A stretch of DNA of 5,564 bases from Crocinitomix sp. (GTDB taxonomy: Bacteria > Bacteroidota > Bacteroidia > Flavobacteriales_D > Crocinitomicaceae). Below are positions 5,504-5,564 of this stretch, in pieces. The notes beneath the pieces are model-generated. The model worked only from the letters and a program-made list of their open reading frames with translations, was not told where the DNA came from and ran no database searches. The translations under genes were made by a program, and so were the position numbers. Within the stretch, counting starts at the first letter, position 1; the number at the start of each line of letters is the position of its first letter. Location: the NCBI GenBank assembly GCA_020849935.1, contig JADZFJ010000344.1, forward strand, positions 1-5,564, written 5' to 3'.

Positions 5504-5564
5504 CTTGCAATTTTTTGTGCAGTTGCGGTCAAATGTATAACTTGGACATAGCAAAAACTGCAAG
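5504..5564. repeat. Inverted repeat reaching the window end, with an ATAAC box
   Basis: CTTGCAATTTTTTG (5504-5517) pairs with CAAAAACTGCAAG (5552-5564) with one mismatch and one bulged T; the loop is 34 bases. Inside the loop is GTATAAC (5535-5541), followed by TTGG and then GCAAAAA. This resembles the left half of the 1967-2094 element, where GCATAAC is followed by TTTGGCAAAAAA. The structure may continue beyond the window. Confidence 0.45.

Noticed and set aside
5315..5551. 78-codon frame starting at TAATG directly after the ATPase gene
   Set aside because: The stop-start overlap is attractive, but the frame reads through the 5345-5414 hairpin and the repeat-rich tail, and its Ala/Thr-rich product resembles translated repeat, not a protein.

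Overview
This AT-rich window looks chromosomal and probably comes from a member of the Bacteroidota. The pointers are low GC, start codons without clear Shine-Dalgarno sequences, a perfect match to the Bacteroidota -7 promoter element TAnnTTTG ahead of a small ORF, and intergenic repeats of a style familiar from that phylum. The phylum call is an inference; there is no rRNA or marker gene.

Layout, with all genes on the + strand: (1) 1-249, the 3' end of a 2-oxoglutarate/Fe(II) oxygenase gene. (2) 333-431, a 32-residue one-helix membrane microprotein. (3) 432-1111, a gene-poor stretch holding a structured two-part repeat (523-592) and a UUCG hairpin (734-757). (4) 1112-1942, an unrecognised 276-residue protein with a large soluble N-terminus and a C-terminal two-helix membrane hairpin. 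(5) 1943-2276, a repeat-rich spacer with two long inverted repeats. (6) 2277-5315, a 1012-residue protein with an N-terminal sacsin/HSP90-like (GHKL) ATPase domain, a coiled coil, an acidic linker and a C-terminal DUF3883/NO VEIN C-terminal domain with PD-(D/E)xK-nuclease-like residues. (7) 5316-5564, more inverted repeats.

The most interesting aspect is the organisation of 1067-5564. Each of the two larger genes is preceded by a related segment ending in GACACGACT. Each is followed by an imperfect long hairpin. The ATPase-nuclease gene is bracketed by direct repeats identical at 21 of 25 positions (2236-2260 and 5353-5377), which sit in hairpins sharing the same internal mismatch pattern. 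One hairpin (1967-2094) has ATAAC...GTTAT outer boxes, an inner stem and a long variable apical part, which resembles an integron attC site. A reasonable hypothesis is a cassette-like array of single-gene units, one carrying a probable defence ATPase-nuclease of NO VEIN-like architecture. No integrase, toxin pair or phage gene is visible, so mobility and defence function are both inferences.
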